Shown one piece after another: positions 54,742 to 63,260 of a DNA stretch of 64,000 nucleotides. Below the pieces are notes generated by a model. The model had not been told where the DNA came from and made no database searches. It worked only from the letters and a program-made list of their open reading frames with translations. A program made the position numbers and the translations under genes. Positions within the stretch are counted from its first letter, which is position 1, and each line of letters starts with the position of its first letter. Source of the DNA: Martinezella lusitana (GTDB lineage: Bacteria > Pseudomonadota > Alphaproteobacteria > Rhizobiales > Rhizobiaceae); NCBI RefSeq assembly GCF_010668395.1, contig NZ_WUEY01000002.1:62001-126000 (forward strand). Reading direction: 5' to 3'.

Positions 54742-55650
54742 CTAACGCATGGCCGGCAGGATATCCGCTGCGATCTCCTCCATCACCTCGCCGGGCAGCC
54801 TGCCCTGGGCGGCGAGGTTAAAGGCGACATGGTGAATGCCGGCTTCCCGCATCGCCGCGAGCGCCCCGATCAGCCCTCGCCTGCCGCTTCTGCCGCCGAG
54901 ATTCACCTCCTCATACGCCGCCTCGGGATTGTCGAGCAATTCCAACACCATGGACTGGCCGAAGCCGCGGAAATCGGTGGTGACTTTTGCCTGCGCATTG
55001 CGCCAGAGCGCCAAGCGATCCTTCTGGATGGATAGCGGCCGGTAATAGGTCATCCAAGCCGACGCGTGCCGGGCGATCCACTCGAGAGATTGCGATGACG
55101 AACCCACGGCCACCATCGGAATGGATCGTTGCTGCAGGCTGGGTCTTATGGCGAATTCGTTGCGCACGCGGCCACCTTCGTCAATGACTTCCGGGTTCTG
55201 CCGCAGCGCGGCGGCGAGGCGCTCCCAATGAAATTGAAAGAGCGTCTTGCGGCTTTCGACATCCGCTCCGAATATTTCGTACTCCGTCGGCCTGTCTCCC
55301 GAACCGAGACCAAGGACGAAACGCCCCCTCGACAAGGAGGCCATCGAAAGGGCTGCCTTGGCGATGTGGAGCGGATGCCGCAGAGGCAGTACGATCGCGC
55401 CCGTCGCCAGTGCGATCCTGGATGTCGACGCTGCCAACGCGCCGAGGAAAACCCAGGGGTCGGCATGCCCGACGGGGTCGGGGTAGCTTGCGCTGTTGAG
55501 AGGGACATCCCTTACCCACAGGGCATCGAAACCCAGCCTATCGGCATGGCTTGCCATATCGAGCTGGGTATCGAACCGTATGTCGGCCGAGGTCCTCGCC
55601 TGTACCGGCAGGACTATGCCGAATGAAAGTCGGTCTGGATGGAAAAGCAC
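54742..55650 (-). CDS. Luciferase-like (LLM) oxidoreductase, BA3436-type
   Basis: 302 residues of the single-component LLM group described as luciferase-type oxidoreductases, with LGFDALWVRDVPLN near residue 40, STSRIALATGAIVLPLRHPLHIAKAA near 75-100 and RGRFVLGLGSGDRPTEYEIFG near 107. It uses a flavin for oxidation of an unknown substrate. The start is a GTG. It lies apart from the sulfur island and is more distant from SsuD than the 17714 gene. Confidence 0.8.
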   Translation of the reverse strand: MLFHPDRLSFGIVLPVQARTSADIRFDTQLDMASHADRLGFDALWVRDVPLNSASYPDPVGHADPWVFLGALAASTSRIALATGAIVLPLRHPLHIAKAALSMASLSRGRFVLGLGSGDRPTEYEIFGADVESRKTLFQFHWERLAAALRQNPEVIDEGGRVRNEFAIRPSLQQRSIPMVAVGSSSQSLEWIARHASAWMTYYRPLSIQKDRLALWRNAQAKVTTDFRGFGQSMVLELLDNPEAAYEEVNLGGRSGRRGLIGALAAMREAGIHHVAFNLAAQGRLPGEVMEEIAADILPAMR

Positions 55651-55783
55651 GCCGCGTCCCGAAACTTATTGCCCTGACAGAAAGATAAGGACGATCGCCT
55701 GCGAGAAAAGGGCCGCGTTGCGGGAGATCTAGCCATGGATCGAGGCTGGAGCGATATGCCCGGCATTGCGCGATGGATGCAGC

Positions 55784-56359
55784 TTACGGTCGATGCGCCG
55801 GCGCTGAAAGCAGCGAGAGGAACTGGCCAAGAAGAACGAGGCCTTGCGGCCAGAGTTCCAGTTTTTCAGCAGCGCCAATATGGCCCAGCGGGCCGGCATT
55901 GACGAAGACGGAACCCCAAGCATCGGCGAACTGCCTTGCCCGTTCGATGGAGACATGCGGGTCGGTACTGCTGGCGACCACCATGGATGGAAACGGCAGA
56001 GGCCTCAATGCCATGGGCGCGAATCCGGTGATGGCCGTATTGGCCAGGGCCGCCTCGGTATCCCGATCGGTCGGCGCAACGAGGAAGGCACCTGCGATCC
56101 CATCGGTCGATCCCTCCCGCGCCCATCGTGTGAGTAGCGAGGTGCCGAGACTATGGGCGATGATGATGATCGGCCTGTTGCTCTGCTTCACCCTCGCAGA
56201 CAGGTTCCTCGCCCACTTGAGATAGTCGGGGTGATCCCAATCATCCTGGCTGACACGTTGTATCGTGGGGAACGCTCGTTCCCAGTGGCTCTGCCAATTA
56301 TCCGGCCCGGAATTATGCCAACCGGGGAGCGTAAGAACGTCGAATCCATCGAAAAGCAA
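55784..56359 (-). CDS. RBBP9/YdeN-family alpha/beta hydrolase
   Basis: 191 residues, the usual length for this serine hydrolase family. The N-terminal LTLPGWHNSGPDNWQSHWE is diagnostic, the nucleophile elbow is AHSLGT near residue 70, and the remaining triad members are D in STDPHV near 132 and H in GHIGAA near 160. Start is a TTG after AAGGGAT. Natural substrates of the family are uncertain; amide or ester hydrolysis is likely. Confidence 0.83.
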   Translation of the reverse strand: MLFDGFDVLTLPGWHNSGPDNWQSHWERAFPTIQRVSQDDWDHPDYLKWARNLSARVKQSNRPIIIIAHSLGTSLLTRWAREGSTDGIAGAFLVAPTDRDTEAALANTAITGFAPMALRPLPFPSMVVASSTDPHVSIERARQFADAWGSVFVNAGPLGHIGAAEKLELWPQGLVLLGQFLSLLSAPAHRP

Positions 56360-56482
56360 GGCAGAATCCCTTTGGTCAGTCTTTCATGTCGGTTGACATG
56401 ATTGCAGGCATCGCAGCGCCACGAAAGATACAGACAGGATCGCCGACGCCAAACTGTCTTGGCCGAGCCATCGGTACAGTTT

Positions 56483-56653
56483 TCAAGCAACTCCGGGAAA
56501 CGTGAGCGACTGCTTTTCGTCGGGAATTGCCTCGGAACAGGGAGATCGAACGGTCGCCCTCGCCTCGATCAGCACGTCGCCTGCCTTCGACTTTTCAAGC
56601 TCAATCGTCATCAGCGCAAGCGGCTTGCTGATTACGGCCGCTCGTCTCTCCAT
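56483..56653 (-). pseudogene. 5' fragment of a zinc-dependent alcohol dehydrogenase gene
   Basis: The frame starts with an ATG and reads MERRAAVISKPLALMTIELE then KSKAGDVLIEARAT, matching the N-terminus of class III/zinc alcohol dehydrogenases (RAAV, then ELE, then AGDVLIE). After residue 34 it diverges and ends after 56 codons, without the catalytic CHTD region. It is the only coding trace in the 344-base gap between the hydrolase and isomerase genes; the upstream 60 bases are AT-rich. Confidence 0.5.
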
Positions 56654-56703
56654 ATATTTCCATTTGAAAACAAAATAGTGTCGTCGATATCTCGTCTTAT
56701 GTC

Positions 56704-57537
56704 TTAACTGGTAGACTTTGCCCACAAATCGCGTATCTCCTGCCGCATAAGCAGGGATTCTTCCCATCGGTCGGTGGTGTCTTCGTCATCCCTTCCCGTG
56801 ATCGCATAGGGTTTCGGCCCCAGCTCGCAGGTAAAGGCGAGTGTGGCGTCTTTGCCTGCGCGCTTCCGCCAGCTCTTGAAGCCGTAGTCCCACCAGCCGA
56901 GGAAGAGGTCGACCCAAGGCCTGTGATGCGGGAAGGAAATCTCGATCTGGACCTGCTCGCGCGAGGCGACGCGGCCGTGGAAGGCCCAGCAACTGTCCAG
57001 TATCCGATGAATAAGCGCATGATTTTCGTCGGATACCGGCCAGGCGAATTCCCGCCCGACGAGGAAATGCGAGATGTCGCCCAGCAGCCGCAGATCAGGC
57101 ATGCGATCGAGCAGGTCGAGCGTGAAGAACAGGTCCGTCGTCATTCGGTCGCGATGCGTCTCGATCCAGACGTCGATGCCCGCCTCATCCGCCAGCCGTT
57201 GCCAGCCTTCCAGCAGGGGAATGCAATCCTCCAATCGCCGCAGCCGCACGTCCGGCTGGAGGCAGATGTGATGGACATTGTGTTCGGCGGCGATTTCCAG
57301 CACTGGCTTCAGGTCGTCGACGCTCTTGGGAAAGCACTGGCCTTCCGCCTGACGTCCGTGCTGCTTGAGTAGGCCCGCGACGCGGGAGACGACGTTGCGA
57401 TCGTGCCAAGGCGTGCTGATGCCATCGAAGCCGGCGGCGGCGATCTTTTCGATGTTTTCTTCGAGAGAGAGCTCCGGATAGCGAGCGCTGCGTCGCTCCA
57501 TGGCCCAAAGCGACTGGAATATGAGCAAGTTCTGCAT
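56704..57537 (-). CDS. Sugar phosphate isomerase/epimerase (xylose isomerase-like TIM barrel)
   Basis: 277 residues of the AP-endonuclease-2/xylose-isomerase-like fold: SLEENIEKIAAAGFDGISTPW near the start, HNVHHICLQPDVRLRR near 88, DVWIETHRDRMTTDLFFTLDLLDRMPDLRLLGDISHF near 125-160 (metal ligands E, D, H) and the late EISFPHHRPWVDLFL. GGGAGGA precedes the ATG. Family members isomerise or epimerise keto-sugars or act on inositol derivatives. It has no operon partner here; substrate unknown. Confidence 0.8.
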   Translation of the reverse strand: MQNLLIFQSLWAMERRSARYPELSLEENIEKIAAAGFDGISTPWHDRNVVSRVAGLLKQHGRQAEGQCFPKSVDDLKPVLEIAAEHNVHHICLQPDVRLRRLEDCIPLLEGWQRLADEAGIDVWIETHRDRMTTDLFFTLDLLDRMPDLRLLGDISHFLVGREFAWPVSDENHALIHRILDSCWAFHGRVASREQVQIEISFPHHRPWVDLFLGWWDYGFKSWRKRAGKDATLAFTCELGPKPYAITGRDDEDTTDRWEESLLMRQEIRDLWAKSTS

Positions 57538-57766
57538 GGTTCCTCCCGTACCGGTAGGCTGCTCAGATCATGAATCCGATGTCTTTGCCAGATGGCGCGG
57601 CGATGGGTTTTGATCCCGAGCGCGTTCCATTGCAAAGCCGATGTATTCGGCTGTCCGGAACCCGCAGCGTGATGGTTTTTCATCAAGATACTCCCGGCCC
57701 CTTATCGCCGATAGCATCCAGATTGCGGATGCAGGACGTACCGAGGACAGGCGAGTGCAGCTCAGC

Positions 57767-58429
57767 TCAGGTCAACCTGTTTGCCAGACGAAGAGTGCCG
57801 ATCGCATCGACACCCAGGCTAAGACGATCATAATCTTCGACACTTGGATGCCGCGTGGCCAGCGGCCCCCGATGGGTCGCGCTGATGACAAGCACCGAAG
57901 CGCCCGCGGCTTCCGCTGCCTCTATTCCCGCCGGCGCGTCTTCGAAAACGAGACAATCTTCAATAGGTTGCGCCAATGTCCTTGCAGCCAATATGAAGCA
58001 ATCCGGTGCCGGCTTGCCGTTCTGTACGTCCTCGCCGGCAATCAGAACCGGCGGCCAGGGAAGGCCAGCCGCCTCAAGGCGAACCTTGGCCAGCTCCCGC
58101 GGGGCGGAGGTGACGATCGCCCACCGATCCGGTGGCAGGCTTTTCAGAAAGGCGATAGCGCCTGCGATCGGTTCGACGCCGGCAACGTCGTCGATTTCGG
58201 CCTGCGTGAGAATCCTGACTTCTTCGGCGGGATCGATCCCCGTGAGGCCGAGCTGGGTGATCGTCTCGATCGCCTTGCGGCCGTGAACCGTCGCCAGCAA
58301 GCTGACCGCATCGACGCCTCGCCGTTCCGCCCAGGCGGTCCAAACCCGTTCTGCGACCGCAATCGAATTGAGGACGGTTCCATCCATGTCGAACAGGAAG
58401 GCGCCGAAGGAGCGGCTGTCAAAGAGCAT
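57767..58429 (-). CDS. HAD-superfamily phosphatase (beta-phosphoglucomutase-like group)
   Basis: 220 residues. Motif I is FLFDMDGTVLNS near residue 12 (nucleophile and acid aspartates), motif II is IVTSAPRE near 115, and motif III/IV are K in NGKPAPDCF and EDAPAGIEAAEAAG near 165. The group removes phosphate from small sugars or sugar acids. Its ATG shares a base with the regulator stop (TGATG), so the two are coupled; both are divergent from the aldolase and kinase genes. Confidence 0.85.
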   Translation of the reverse strand: MLFDSRSFGAFLFDMDGTVLNSIAVAERVWTAWAERRGVDAVSLLATVHGRKAIETITQLGLTGIDPAEEVRILTQAEIDDVAGVEPIAGAIAFLKSLPPDRWAIVTSAPRELAKVRLEAAGLPWPPVLIAGEDVQNGKPAPDCFILAARTLAQPIEDCLVFEDAPAGIEAAEAAGASVLVISATHRGPLATRHPSVEDYDRLSLGVDAIGTLRLANRLT

Positions 58430-59349
58430 CAGGATCGATCCTCGGCTTTCTGATGGGACGACAGGCGATCCAGAATGGCCTGCGCGGTGTTGGCGTCGGT
58501 CACCAGGGCGTTGATCATTCCCGACCGCGCCGCGCCGATGATGCCGCTTGCCTTGCCGGGCGTGGCTGCAACGGCGATGCAGAGCGGCACCTTGCGCAAT
58601 TGTTCGGGCGAGGCTGCAATCATGCCCTCCTCCCCGTCCCAATGCAGGATTTCGCCGGCCTCGGTCACGTAATGGCGCAACACGTCGCCGGCCGCATGGC
58701 TCAACGCCTTTTCACCCGGCAGCGCCGCTTCCGAGGGGTTGGCAGCATGCGTCAAGCCGACACCGACGATCGCGGCGTCCAGCCTGTCCCAGAGAGAGGT
58801 GACTTGCTGCACCGTGGGATCGCCCAGAAACGCGTCCCTGAGTTCGGTTGAGGAAATATAGGGGGCATGCAGGAAGTGCGGCACGCCGCCCATCTGGGCT
58901 GCCGCCTGGCGCACGAATTCGTTGATCTGGAAGTGCGCGGCCGCCTGTTGCATGCCGCCATTGAGCGCAACGGTCGTGATGCCAGGAAACTGCGGCAGGC
59001 CGGCCATGGTCACCTCGCGGACCGCCCGCCCCCAACCGATGCCCAGCGTCGAGCCGGAGCGCATACCCGCCTGCTGCAAAAGCGTGCCGACGGGTGCTGC
59101 CAGTGCGCTCAGTACGTTGGACGACGGCGTATCGATCACCGCGGCCGTTTGCAATTTCAGGCCGTCGATCAACGCGGCACTCATATCCTCGGCGGGCGAA
59201 AGATCGATCACCTCGATCCGGACGATCCCGACCGCCCGCGCTCGCTGCAGCAACCGTGAAACCGTCGCAGTCGATAGGCCCAGCTTCCTCGCAATATCCA
59301 CCTGCGACATGTCGGACTGGTAGTGCAATTTGGCGACGGTATGCAGCAA
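58429..59349 (-). CDS. SorC/DeoR-type sugar-binding transcriptional regulator
   Basis: 306 residues. The N-terminal helix-turn-helix is MSQVDIARKLGLSTATVSRLLQRA near residues 14-37, followed by IVRIEVIDL and the SorC sugar-phosphate-binding domain (LGIGWGRAVREVTM near 105, DAAIVGVGL near 195, NALVTDANTAQAIL near 285). The only in-frame start is a TTG; a CTG further upstream has a better ribosome site (AAAGGA), so the true N-terminus may be about 15 residues longer. It probably controls the divergent aldolase operon through the palindrome at 59411. Confidence 0.85.
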   Translation of the reverse strand: MLHTVAKLHYQSDMSQVDIARKLGLSTATVSRLLQRARAVGIVRIEVIDLSPAEDMSAALIDGLKLQTAAVIDTPSSNVLSALAAPVGTLLQQAGMRSGSTLGIGWGRAVREVTMAGLPQFPGITTVALNGGMQQAAAHFQINEFVRQAAAQMGGVPHFLHAPYISSTELRDAFLGDPTVQQVTSLWDRLDAAIVGVGLTHAANPSEAALPGEKALSHAAGDVLRHYVTEAGEILHWDGEEGMIAASPEQLRKVPLCIAVAATPGKASGIIGAARSGMINALVTDANTAQAILDRLSSHQKAEDRS

Positions 59350-59410
59350 TGCGCGATTTGCCGCAGCCTCCTGCGATTGAGACGAATTCAGGTTGAAATT
59401 CCTTTCTGCA

Positions 59411-59423
59411 ATGTGTTACACAT
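59411..59423. promoter_or_regulatory. Perfect palindrome ATGTGTTACACAT, candidate SorC operator
   Basis: Thirteen bases, ATGTGT-T-ACACAT, perfectly symmetric, in the 229-base divergent promoter between the SorC-type regulator and the aldolase. It lies 62 bases upstream of the regulator start. TGCA tetramers flank it on both sides. Confidence 0.6.
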
Positions 59424-59578
59424 ACTGCACTTGAGGGAGTTATGGCGCAAAACAGCCGGTTTCGCAACGTTTATACAGAGCGCAGCAGCCCTCAATTTCA
59501 AGAGCAGTGCCTTCTTCGGGGAGTGGAGAAGGCATGGCTGCGTCGGTGCCGTCTTGCGACGGCTGGAGGAAAGATCAC

Positions 59579-60529
59579 ATGACGAAATTGACGACAGCGG
59601 AGATGCGCGGCTACCAGCAGATTTGCGGCAGCGACGGCGCCATGATGGTAATTGCCTGCGACCAGCGCGGCGGCATGCGCAGCCTCCTGGCCAAGGATCC
59701 GGCCGAACAGGCGGCCATCTCCGACAAGGTGCTGGGGGACACGAAGGCCGATATCGCGCGTTTCCTGGCCAGCAAGGCATCCTGCGTTCTGGTTGATCCG
59801 ATCTGCGCCGTGCCTGCCCTGGTCGACGATCGGGTCCTTCAGCGCGATACCGCGCTCCTGATCGGGCTCGACGCTTCCGGCTGGGATACATCGCCGGAGG
59901 GCTATCGCCTGTCGAAGCTGGTTCCCGGCATTTCCGCCCGCCGCGTGCGCCAGCTGGGCGCGACCGGCGGCAAGATCATGGTCTACCTGCGCTCGGACCG
60001 GGATGCGGCGAATGTCCACAATATCGAGATCCTGAAGCGCTGCATCGAAGACTTCGCGCATGAGGATCTTCTGCTTGTCGTCGAGTTCCTGACCTACAAG
60101 TTCGATGACGAGGATGACGCCGATTACAAGGCCAGGCTACCGTCGCTGATCGTCGGCGGCAGCAGGATCTGCCTGGATCTCGGCTCGAAGGTTTTGAAGA
60201 TCCCCTATCCGGGCTCGTCGGACGCCTGTGCCGAGGTCACGCGCCTTGCCGTCGCCGCCGGCGACGTGCCGTGGGCGGTGCTGTCGGCTGGCGTCGACCA
60301 TGAAACCTTCCTGGCGCAGGTCGAAGATGCCATGCGAAACGGCGCTTCGGGGGTCATTGCCGGCCGCTCCCTCTGGAAGGATTGCATCTCCCTCGACCGC
60401 TCGGTAACCAGGGATCGGCTGGAATCGGTCGCGGTGCCACGGCTTCGTGAAATCCAGGCCGTCATCACGACGCACTTCAAAGGCGCAGGCTCGCACGGCG
60501 CTGACGGAAGGCAGCGCGCCAATGGCTGA
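59579..60529 (+). CDS. LacD/YihT-type class I ketose-phosphate aldolase
   Basis: 316 residues of the DeoC/LacD aldolase family, which includes tagatose-1,6-bisphosphate aldolase and YihT (sulfofructose-1-phosphate aldolase). Landmarks are MMVIACDQRGGMRSLL near residue 22, LLVVEFLTYKF near 165 and SRICLDLGSKVLKIPYPG near 200, which carries the Schiff-base lysine. It would cleave a phosphorylated ketose into two three-carbon fragments. The ATG at 59579 is preceded by GGAGGAAAG; an upstream start is less likely. The stop overlaps the next gene by 8 bases. The phosphorylated substrate is unknown. Confidence 0.83.
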   Translation: MTKLTTAEMRGYQQICGSDGAMMVIACDQRGGMRSLLAKDPAEQAAISDKVLGDTKADIARFLASKASCVLVDPICAVPALVDDRVLQRDTALLIGLDASGWDTSPEGYRLSKLVPGISARRVRQLGATGGKIMVYLRSDRDAANVHNIEILKRCIEDFAHEDLLLVVEFLTYKFDDEDDADYKARLPSLIVGGSRICLDLGSKVLKIPYPGSSDACAEVTRLAVAAGDVPWAVLSAGVDHETFLAQVEDAMRNGASGVIAGRSLWKDCISLDRSVTRDRLESVAVPRLREIQAVITTHFKGAGSHGADGRQRANG

Positions 60530-61934
60530 CATCGCCATCGGCGTCGATATCGGCGGCACGAATATTCGCGCCGCCCTCGTCTCCGCTGCCGGCGAAATTC
60601 TTGCCAAGCGGTCGGAACGCACACCGAGCGATCCCTTGCAGGTATTGGAGCGCGTCATCGCGATGGCGCGCGAGCTCGACGCATCCGAGGTTTCCGGTAT
60701 TGGCGTCGGCATACCGGGGCGGGTCGATGTCGCCAGGCGCGAGATCCTGTCCGGCGGTATCGTCAATCTGGCGGGCCTCGATTTCGTCCGGCGGCTGGAG
60801 ACCGCGCTCGGAAAGAAGGTCGTCATCGAAAATGATTGCAACATGGCACTGATCGCCGAGATGCGCATCGGCGGCGCCAAGGGCTATCAGAATGTTGCGA
60901 TGCTGACGATCGGAACGGGTATTGGCGGTGCCGTCGCCCATGCCGGTCGCATCTATCATGGCCACAGGGCTGCGGGGCAGCTCGGTCATATCTGCGTATC
61001 GCAGGACGGTCCGCCCTGCCCTTGCGGCCGGCGCGGCTGCGTCGAGACCTTCAGTTCCGGAACCGCCTTGCGCCGGCACATCGCCGAAGCCGGATTGTCC
61101 GTTGCGACGATCCGCGAAGTCTTCGACATGGCAACCGGGGGAAACGATGCGGCAACGCGCGTATTGCGCCAATGGGCCGGTCCGCTGCGTACGGCTCTCG
61201 ACAATATCGCCGCGACGATGGATCCCGAAGTCATCCTGCTCGGCGGCGGCCTCGGCTGCGATGCGGCGCGTGCCCTTGCCGACTTGCCGGCAGAAGCGCC
61301 ATGGTTTTGCCCGGCAATATTGCCGGCGAAGCTTGCCGACGATGCCGGCGTGATCGGCGCTGGCCTGTCTGTTTTCGGGGATGCCCTTCCGCAGCAGGGA
61401 AAGCGGGTCGTTCTGGTGAACGGCGTGCCGGCCTCCGGCAAAAGTCGGCTTGCGAAGGCTTTGTCCCAGCGAACCGGTTGGCCGATCCTGTCTCTCGACG
61501 ACATCAAGAACCCCTTCCTGCAGCACATCGGCCCTGTCGATCGAGACTTCAACCGGACCTTGGGCAAGGCGAGCTACCAGGCGATCTGGTCTTTCGTCGC
61601 GGAAGCTCCCGCCGGTTCGACTTTCATCATCGATGCCTGGTTCGGCTTCCAGCCGAGGGAACAGCTCGAGAGCTATATCGGCGCGGCAAAGATCGAGCAT
61701 GTCGCCGAGCTGTGGTGCAAGGTGCCGGGGTCGGTTGCCGGCGAGCGCTATGCCAGCCGGCTGAAGGATCGGCTACCCGGCCACCCGGGCGCCGAATACG
61801 TGCCGGAGCTGATTGCACTCGCCGATCTGGCCGAGCCCATGGGTTGTGGCCCCGTGATGACGGTCGACCGGACCCTGGAGCCGGATATGGATGCTATCAT
61901 GGCGTGGGTATCGCAGGTCTTCGACTGCGGATAA
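60522..61934 (+). CDS. Fusion of a ROK-family sugar kinase with a P-loop kinase-like domain
   Basis: 470 residues. Residues 1-290 are a ROK kinase with DIGGTN at 9-14, catalytic D105 in ENDCNM, GTGIGG near 131 and the zinc site H156 with CPCGRRGC (C166, C168, C173). Residues about 295-468 are a second ATP-binding module with Walker A GVPASGKS (301-308), LSLDDIKNPFLQ after it, and a gluconate- or shikimate-kinase-like layout. Two kinases in one chain could phosphorylate a sugar at two positions, giving the bisphosphate that a LacD-type aldolase needs. It overlaps the aldolase gene by 8 bases. Confidence 0.85.
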   Translation: MADIAIGVDIGGTNIRAALVSAAGEILAKRSERTPSDPLQVLERVIAMARELDASEVSGIGVGIPGRVDVARREILSGGIVNLAGLDFVRRLETALGKKVVIENDCNMALIAEMRIGGAKGYQNVAMLTIGTGIGGAVAHAGRIYHGHRAAGQLGHICVSQDGPPCPCGRRGCVETFSSGTALRRHIAEAGLSVATIREVFDMATGGNDAATRVLRQWAGPLRTALDNIAATMDPEVILLGGGLGCDAARALADLPAEAPWFCPAILPAKLADDAGVIGAGLSVFGDALPQQGKRVVLVNGVPASGKSRLAKALSQRTGWPILSLDDIKNPFLQHIGPVDRDFNRTLGKASYQAIWSFVAEAPAGSTFIIDAWFGFQPREQLESYIGAAKIEHVAELWCKVPGSVAGERYASRLKDRLPGHPGAEYVPELIALADLAEPMGCGPVMTVDRTLEPDMDAIMAWVSQVFDCG

Positions 61935-62087
61935 GGTGTGTCGCCGCGCAAGCGATGGCATGATTGCGGAATAATTCGGAACCCGTGTGCGACGCTATGT
62001 CCTCGACGGACCATACCAGTATGCACATATTCGAATTATATAAGTATATCAACGAATTAAAGGAAATTCATTACAGAAAAAAATTAC

Positions 62088-62116
62088 TTGACGCGTGGCA
62101 ACAACCCACTGATTAT
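62088..62116 (+). promoter_or_regulatory. Candidate sigma-70 promoter of the sugar-binding protein
   Basis: TTGACG (62088-62093), 17 bases, GATTAT (62111-62116), about 45 bases before the ATG at 62162, within a clearly AT-rich stretch (62020-62090). The -35 box matches 5 of 6 and the -10 box 4 of 6 positions. Confidence 0.45.
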
Positions 62117-62161
62117 CGCTGTGCCGGACAGGGGAGGTTCGGCTTCAAGAGGAGGAAAATT

Positions 62162-63151
62162 ATGGAGCGCCGCTCATTTCTAAAGGCCACAGCCGTGGCA
62201 TCGCTCGCTACCGGTGTTGCGGCAGTTGCCGGTGGCACTAAAGCTGCAGACAAGAAATTTACGATTGCCCTCATTCCGGGCCTGACGACCGATGCTTTCT
62301 ACATCACCATGCGCAAGGGTGCCGAAGCGGCAGCCAAGGCGGTCGGTGCCGAACTCGTATTCCAGGGTGGGCCCGATTTCAACCCGGTGACCCAGGTTCC
62401 GGTTCTTGACGCGGTGATCGCCAAGAAGCCCGATTTCATTCTCATTGCGCCGACCGACAAGGATCAGTTGATCCAGCCGCTCAAGAAGGCCGCTGACGCG
62501 GGCATCCCGATCATTACCGTCGATACCTTCATAGGCACCGGCGTCTACCAGACGGGCAACGGCGATGCCGATTTCCCGCTTGCCTATATCGCTTCCGACA
62601 ATCTGCTCGGCGGTGCGATCGCCGCACGCGCACTGGCAAAGGCCGTCGGCGAAAAGGGCAAGGTCTACGTTTCCAACGTCAAGCCCGGTGTATCGACCAC
62701 CGACCAGCGCGAGCAGGGCTTCAAGGAGGAAATGAAGAAATACCCGAACATCACCGTTCTTGAGACGCAGTACAACGACGACGACGCCAACAAGGCGGCA
62801 TCGCAGCTTCAGGCTGTCTATGCCCGCAACTCCGATCTCGACGGCGTCTTCGGGGCAAACCTGTTCTCCGCCCTTGGCGCCGCCAACGGCGTGCAGCAGG
62901 CCGGCCAGACGGGCAAGATCCGCGTCGTCGCCTTCGATGCGCCGACGTCGATCATCGACAACATCAACTCCGGCCTCGTCGATCTGGCGATCGCACAGCA
63001 CCCGGCAGAAATCGGCTATTTCGGCGTGATGGCAGCCTATGCCCATCTGACCGGGAATTCGATTCCGACGGCGATCGGCACCGGCTTCACCGTCATCGAC
63101 AAGTCGAACGTGACAGACAAGAACATCGCGAAGTTCATCTACTCCGATTAA
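62162..63151 (+). CDS. Sugar ABC transporter periplasmic binding protein (ribose-type)
   Basis: 329-residue RbsB-like receptor. The N-terminus ERRSFLKATAVAS has a twin-arginine-type motif followed by an alanine-rich hydrophobic helix, so Tat export is possible. The mature chain shows TTDAFYITMRKGAEAAAKAVGAEL near 45-65, AKKPDFILIAPTD, AGIPIITVDTF and NSDLDGVFGANLFSALGAANGV, typical of pentose/hexose receptors. A strong AGGAGG precedes the ATG at 62162; the open frame further upstream is not convincing. The permease follows after a stable hairpin. Ligand probably the ketose or its precursor used by the aldolase-kinase operon. Confidence 0.88.
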   Translation: MERRSFLKATAVASLATGVAAVAGGTKAADKKFTIALIPGLTTDAFYITMRKGAEAAAKAVGAELVFQGGPDFNPVTQVPVLDAVIAKKPDFILIAPTDKDQLIQPLKKAADAGIPIITVDTFIGTGVYQTGNGDADFPLAYIASDNLLGGAIAARALAKAVGEKGKVYVSNVKPGVSTTDQREQGFKEEMKKYPNITVLETQYNDDDANKAASQLQAVYARNSDLDGVFGANLFSALGAANGVQQAGQTGKIRVVAFDAPTSIIDNINSGLVDLAIAQHPAEIGYFGVMAAYAHLTGNSIPTAIGTGFTVIDKSNVTDKNIAKFIYSD

Positions 63152-63164
63152 CTCGGGGATAGCC

Positions 63165-63191
63165 TGTGCCTCGCCGGATCGGCGAGGCACA
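63165..63191 (+). terminator. Strong hairpin between binding protein and permease genes
   Basis: Perfect 12-bp stem TGTGCCTCGCCG / CGGCGAGGCACA with a 3-base loop, without a following T tract. It begins 14 bases after the binding protein stop. As with the hairpin at 11406, it probably protects the binding-protein mRNA and reduces read-through to the permease. Confidence 0.7.
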
Positions 63192-63260
63192 TCATCCAAC
63201 GATGATAGAGCGAACGGCGCCGCAATCTCGTGCCGATAACGCTCCAGTTTGGACCAGTCC

